The notes beneath the pieces are model-generated. The model was not told the DNA's origin and did not search any database. It was given only the letters and a program-made list of their open reading frames with translations. The position numbers and the translations under genes are program-made. Positions 60,601 through 64,000 of a DNA stretch of 64,000 bases are shown piece after piece. Location: contig NZ_JASTLB010000001.1 in the NCBI RefSeq assembly GCF_030499535.1, forward strand, positions 806,001-870,000, read 5' to 3'. This DNA is from Streptomyces sp. TG1A-8 (GTDB lineage Bacteria > Actinomycetota > Actinomycetes > Streptomycetales > Streptomycetaceae). Position 1 is the stretch's first letter, and every line of letters starts with the position of its first letter.

Positions 60601-63600
60601 TCACCGTTCGTCGTGGTCGTGGCCGCCGTACGCGGCGTCTTCGAGTTCGCTCAGCACCTGCTCCTCCACCAGCTCCGCCAGGGCGGCCACGGTGCGGGAG
60701 ACGAGGACGTCGCGGGGGGTCAGGGTGACGCCGAACGCGTCGTTGGCGCGTGAGGCGATGAGCAGGGCGCGCAGCGAGTCGCCGCCCAGCAGGAAGTAGT
60801 CGTCCTCGGCGCCCACGGCCGTCTGGAGGGTCTCCTCCCACAGGGCCGCCAGCGCCTCCTCGGTCGGGGTGCGCGGTGCGGTGTACCCGCTTCGTCCCCG
60901 CTCCTCGGCCGGGGCCGGAGCGGGCAGCGCCGCCCGGTCGGTCTTGCCGTTCTCGGTGAGCGGGAAGCGGTCGAGCGCCACGAACGCCGAGGGCACCATG
61001 TGGCCCGGCAGTACGCGGGCGGCCAGCGCCCGCAGCTCGGCTCCGGACGGCGGCTGCGCACCGGGGGCCGTGAGCAGGTGGGCGACCAGGCGCGGCAGGC
61101 CCGGCTCGTCCTCCCGCACGGTCACCACGGCGTCCAGCACGGCCGGGTGGCGCACCAGGGCCGCCTCGACCTCGCCCGCCTCGATGCGGTGGCCGCGCAG
61201 CTTGAGCTGGTGGTCGGTGCGCCCCAGGTAGTGCAGCTCGCCGTGGGCGTCGCGGCGCACCAGGTCGCCGGTGCGGTACATGCGGGTGCCGGGCGGCCCG
61301 AACGGGTCGGCCGTGAACCGCGCCGCGGTCAGGCCGGGGCGGCCCAGGTAGCCGCGCGCCAGGGCGGGGCCGCTCAGCCACAGGTCGCCGGGGACCCCGT
61401 CGGGGACCGGCCGCAGCCGGGCGTCCAGGACGTAGGCGCCGGTGGCGGGCAGTGGGCGGCCGATGGGCGGCGCGGCGCCGTCCGGTCGCAGCGGCGCGGA
61501 CCAGGCGGCGACCACGGTGGCCTCGGTGGGCCCGTAGGAGTTCACCATGCGGTGGTGCGGGGCCCAGCGGGCGACCAGGTCGGCGCCGCACGCGTCGGCG
61601 CCGACGATCAGGGTCTTCAGGTCCGGCAGGGTTCCGGGGGTGCCGGGCGGCAGGGTGGCGAGCGCGGCCGGCGGCAGCAGGGTGTGAGTGATGCGCTCCT
61701 CGCGCAGCACGCCGGCCAGTTCGGCACCGAGCAGCGGGCCGGGTGCGGGCACCACCAGGCGGGCGCCGTGCGGCAGGGACATGCACAGTTCGAGCACGGA
61801 GGCGTCGAAGCTGGGCGTGGCGAACGCCAGCACCCGGTCCCCCTCGGCCACCTGGTAGTGGGCGGCCTCGGCGGCGCTGAAGGCGGCCAGCCCGCGGTGG
61901 GTGACGACGACGCCCTTGGGGGTGCCGGTGGAGCCGGAGGTGTAGATGACGTAGGCCGGGTCGTCCAGGTCGAGCGGCCGGGTCCGGTCGGCGTCGGTGG
62001 GCCGGTGTCCGGGCACGTCGTCCGGCGGGGCGGCGAGCAGGCCGGCGACCTCCTTGGCGTCCAGGGCGAGGGCGGGGGCCGCGTCGCGCAGCATCAGCGC
62101 GATCCGCTCCTCCGGGTAGGCGGGGTCGACGGGCAGGAACGCGGCGCCCGTCTTCGCCACCGCCAGCTGCGCCAGCACCATGTCCGCCGAGCGCGGCAGG
62201 AGCAGCGCGACGACGTCGCCGGGGCCCGCGCCCCGGGCGATGAGCCGGTGCGCGAGGCGGTTGGCCCTGGTCTCGGCCTGCGCGTACGTCAGCACCCGGC
62301 CGGGCGCGGCGAGCGCGGGCGCGGCCGGCCACCGGTCGACGGCGGACTCGACGAGGGCGGGCAGGGTGGCCGGTGCCACCGGGGGGTGGTCCGGGCGGAC
62401 CGGTCCGCGCAGCAGCCGGGCCCGGTCCGCGGGCGGCAGGACGTCGACGTCGTCCAGGCGGGCGGTGCCGTCGGACGCGGCCAGGGCCTGCAGGGTGTGC
62501 AGGAGCTGCCCGGCCAGGGAGCGGGCGGTGGCCGCGTCGAAGTGGCGGGGGTCGTAGCCGAGTTCCACCGCGAGCCGGTCGCCGGGCGAGACGACCACGG
62601 TGAGGGGGTAGTTGGTGGCCTCCCGGGCGTCCAGTTCCCGCAGGGTGAGGCCGTGCGCACCGGCCGTGGCGTCACCGACCGGGTAGTTCTCGAAGACCAC
62701 CAGGGAGTCGAACAGCGGTGTCCCGGCGGGCAGTTCGGTGAGCCCGTGCAGCGCGTTCAGGGGGACGTGGTCGAAGCGGCGGTCCTCGGCCCGTGCGTCC
62801 TGCACCGCGCGCAGCCAGGCGGCGCAGCCGGCGCCGCCGTCGACGGGGATCCGGGCGGGCAGGGTGGTGATGAACAGGCCGGTGATGGTGTCGGCGCCGG
62901 GCAGGTCGGCGGGCCGCCCGGAGACGGTGGTGCCGAAGCACACCTCCCGCTCCCCGCTCCACCGGGACAGCAGCAGCGCCCAGGCACCCTGCACCAGGGT
63001 GTTGAGGGTGAGGCGGTGCCGGCGGGCGAACTCCCGCAGGCGGTGCGTGCCCTCGGCATCGAGCCGCTGGGAGAGCCAGGTGCCGGAGCGGGCCGTGGCG
63101 TCCGGTCCGGGCCTGCGGTCGTAGGGCAGCGGGGTCGGGGTGGTCAGGTCCGCCAGGACGCCGCGCCAGTACTCCTCGGCCCGGCCGGTGTCGCGGGCGG
63201 CGAGCCAGGCGGCGTAGTCCGCGAACGGCCGGCGTTCGGGCAGCCGCGGCCGCTCGTCCCGGGCGAGCGCGGCGTGGGCGGCCAGCACGTCGGACAGGAC
63301 GTGGAAGACGCTCCACCCGTCCAGCAGGACGTGGTGGAAGGTCCACACCACTCGCACGGCGTGCGGGCCGAGCCGGATCAGGGCCAGGCGCAGCAGCGGC
63401 GCCCGGTCCAGGGCGATGCCGCGGACCCGTTCGGTGGCGAGCAGCCGTTCCAGTTCCGCCGCGCGCTCCTGCTCCGGCAGGGTGCTCCAGTCGTGTTCGG
63501 TGACCGGCAGGGTGACGTCCCGGTGGACGACCTGGAGCGGCACGGGGACGCCGCGCAGGGCGACGCGGGTGCGCAGGACGGGGGTGCGGTCGACGACGTG

Positions 63601-64000
63601 CTGCCAGGCGGCGGCCAGCAGCCGGGGATCGCGGGCGCCGTCCACGACGAAGGTGATCTGCTCGACGTACAGGCCGTTCTCGGCGTCGTCCAGGCCGTGC
63701 ACGACCATGCCGGTCTGGGTGGGCGTGAGCGGGTAGACGTCCACGACGTCCGCGGCCCGGGGCGCGGCGTCGACGAGCCGGTCGACGGCCGCCTGGTCCA
63801 GGGGGGCCAGCGGGAAGTCGGACGGGGTACGGCCGCCGGCACCGGGTTCGGCGCAGTGCCGGACGATCGCGCGCAGTTCGCCGGCCAGTTCGGCCGCCAG
63901 CCGGGCGACGGTCCCGCGCCGGTGCACCTCGCGGGAGTACGACCAGGTGAACTCCAGCCGCCCGCCGCTCACCCGGCCCAGGACGTCGAGCAGGTACGGC
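60601..64000 (-). CDS. Non-ribosomal peptide synthetase, partial (open at right edge)
   Basis: About 1,132 C-terminal residues of a longer NRPS; the frame continues without a start past base 64000. It opens inside the end of an epimerization domain ([17 protein letters not shown], closing at PSDFPLAPL). A DCL-type C domain ([23 protein letters not shown]), an A domain ([14 protein letters not shown] to [11 protein letters not shown]) and a carrier domain ([14 protein letters not shown]) follow, then a short acidic tail ([18 protein letters not shown]) that may dock to the next protein. Pocket residues are DALLIGSVVK. The carrier is not followed by E, matching the LCL-type C1 of the next synthetase. 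Its TGA is 13 bases from the next ATG. Confidence 0.95.
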   Translation of the reverse strand, partial: PYLLDVLGRVSGGRLEFTWSYSREVHRRGTVARLAAELAGELRAIVRHCAEPGAGGRTPSDFPLAPLDQAAVDRLVDAAPRAADVVDVYPLTPTQTGMVVHGLDDAENGLYVEQITFVVDGARDPRLLAAAWQHVVDRTPVLRTRVALRGVPVPLQVVHRDVTLPVTEHDWSTLPEQERAAELERLLATERVRGIALDRAPLLRLALIRLGPHAVRVVWTFHHVLLDGWSVFHVLSDVLAAHAALARDERPRLPERRPFADYAAWLAARDTGRAEEYWRGVLADLTTPTPLPYDRRPGPDATARSGTWLSQRLDAEGTHRLREFARRHRLTLNTLVQGAWALLLSRWSGEREVCFGTTVSGRPADLPGADTITGLFITTLPARIPVDGGAGCAAWLRAVQDARAEDRRFDHVPLNALHGLTELPAGTPLFDSLVVFENYPVGDATAGAHGLTLRELDAREATNYPLTVVVSPGDRLAVELGYDPRHFDAATARSLAGQLLHTLQALAASDGTARLDDVDVLPPADRARLLRGPVRPDHPPVAPATLPALVESAVDRWPAAPALAAPGRVLTYAQAETRANRLAHRLIARGAGPGDVVALLLPRSADMVLAQLAVAKTGAAFLPVDPAYPEERIALMLRDAAPALALDAKEVAGLLAAPPDDVPGHRPTDADRTRPLDLDDPAYVIYTSGSTGTPKGVVVTHRGLAAFSAAEAAHYQVAEGDRVLAFATPSFDASVLELCMSLPHGARLVVPAPGPLLGAELAGVLREERITHTLLPPAALATLPPGTPGTLPDLKTLIVGADACGADLVARWAPHHRMVNSYGPTEATVVAAWSAPLRPDGAAPPIGRPLPATGAYVLDARLRPVPDGVPGDLWLSGPALARGYLGRPGLTAARFTADPFGPPGTRMYRTGDLVRRDAHGELHYLGRTDHQLKLRGHRIEAGEVEAALVRHPAVLDAVVTVREDEPGLPRLVAHLLTAPGAQPPSGAELRALAARVLPGHMVPSAFVALDRFPLTENGKTDRAALPAPAPAEERGRSGYTAPRTPTEEALAALWEETLQTAVGAEDDYFLLGGDSLRALLIASRANDAFGVTLTPRDVLVSRTVAALAELVEEQVLSELEDAAYGGHDHDER

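Overview
The window is about 72% GC chromosomal DNA with third-position GC bias, mycothiol metabolism (an S-(hydroxymethyl)mycothiol dehydrogenase), four SpoIIE-type phosphatases, DUF5709 and DUF6479 proteins and a large NRPS locus. Together these point to a Streptomyces or a very close relative. No rRNA, tRNA, CRISPR array, IS element or phage gene was recognised.

Left part (1-8.1 kb): a small DUF1232 protein, a repeat-rich membrane protein, and two tandem multi-sensor PP2C phosphatases. 8.2-16.4 kb: a carbohydrate and envelope segment with a GH15 hydrolase, a PAP2 phosphatase behind a double dyad, a GH65 phosphorylase translationally coupled to a beta-phosphoglucomutase-like HAD enzyme, and a P-loop kinase. 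16.4-27 kb: a region of about 750 bp without a clear gene, an RpiR/SIS regulator, an AT-rich promoter island, a third SpoIIE phosphatase with an ANTAR-like N-terminus, an ATP-grasp protein, a TetR regulator with a Zn-ribbon/OB-fold gene that shares its operator-like sequence, a PPOX/F420 oxidoreductase divergent from a methyltransferase, and a membrane-anchored trypsin-like protease. 27-38 kb: an L,D-transpeptidase, the mycothiol-dependent formaldehyde detoxification pair, a small secreted protein, an SDR plus YfcE-like phosphoesterase operon divergent from a MarR-MFS-isochorismatase-like operon, small conserved proteins and a fourth SpoIIE phosphatase.

Right part (38-64 kb, minus strand): a non-ribosomal peptide biosynthesis locus read right to left. 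It holds a partial NRPS open at the right edge, a 6,668-residue five-module NRPS, and an MbtH-like protein followed by a strong hairpin. A coupled GNAT-MFS pair follows and ends in a stem of about 37 bp. The visible modules alternate strictly with and without epimerization domains, so the product should alternate D and L residues. The pocket residues read hydrophobic - basic (D) - Thr (L) - basic/Orn-like (D) - Val (L) - hydrophobic (D). The large NRPS ends in an epimerization domain and no thioesterase is visible, so the chain must pass to another protein or be released in trans. I do not recognise this sequence as a known peptide; it is the best candidate here for an undescribed system.

Several genes carry a TANNNT hexamer 6-8 nt before the start codon and no ribosome-binding site, which suggests leaderless transcripts. 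Most starts are inferred from ribosome-binding sites, operon overlaps or this spacing.
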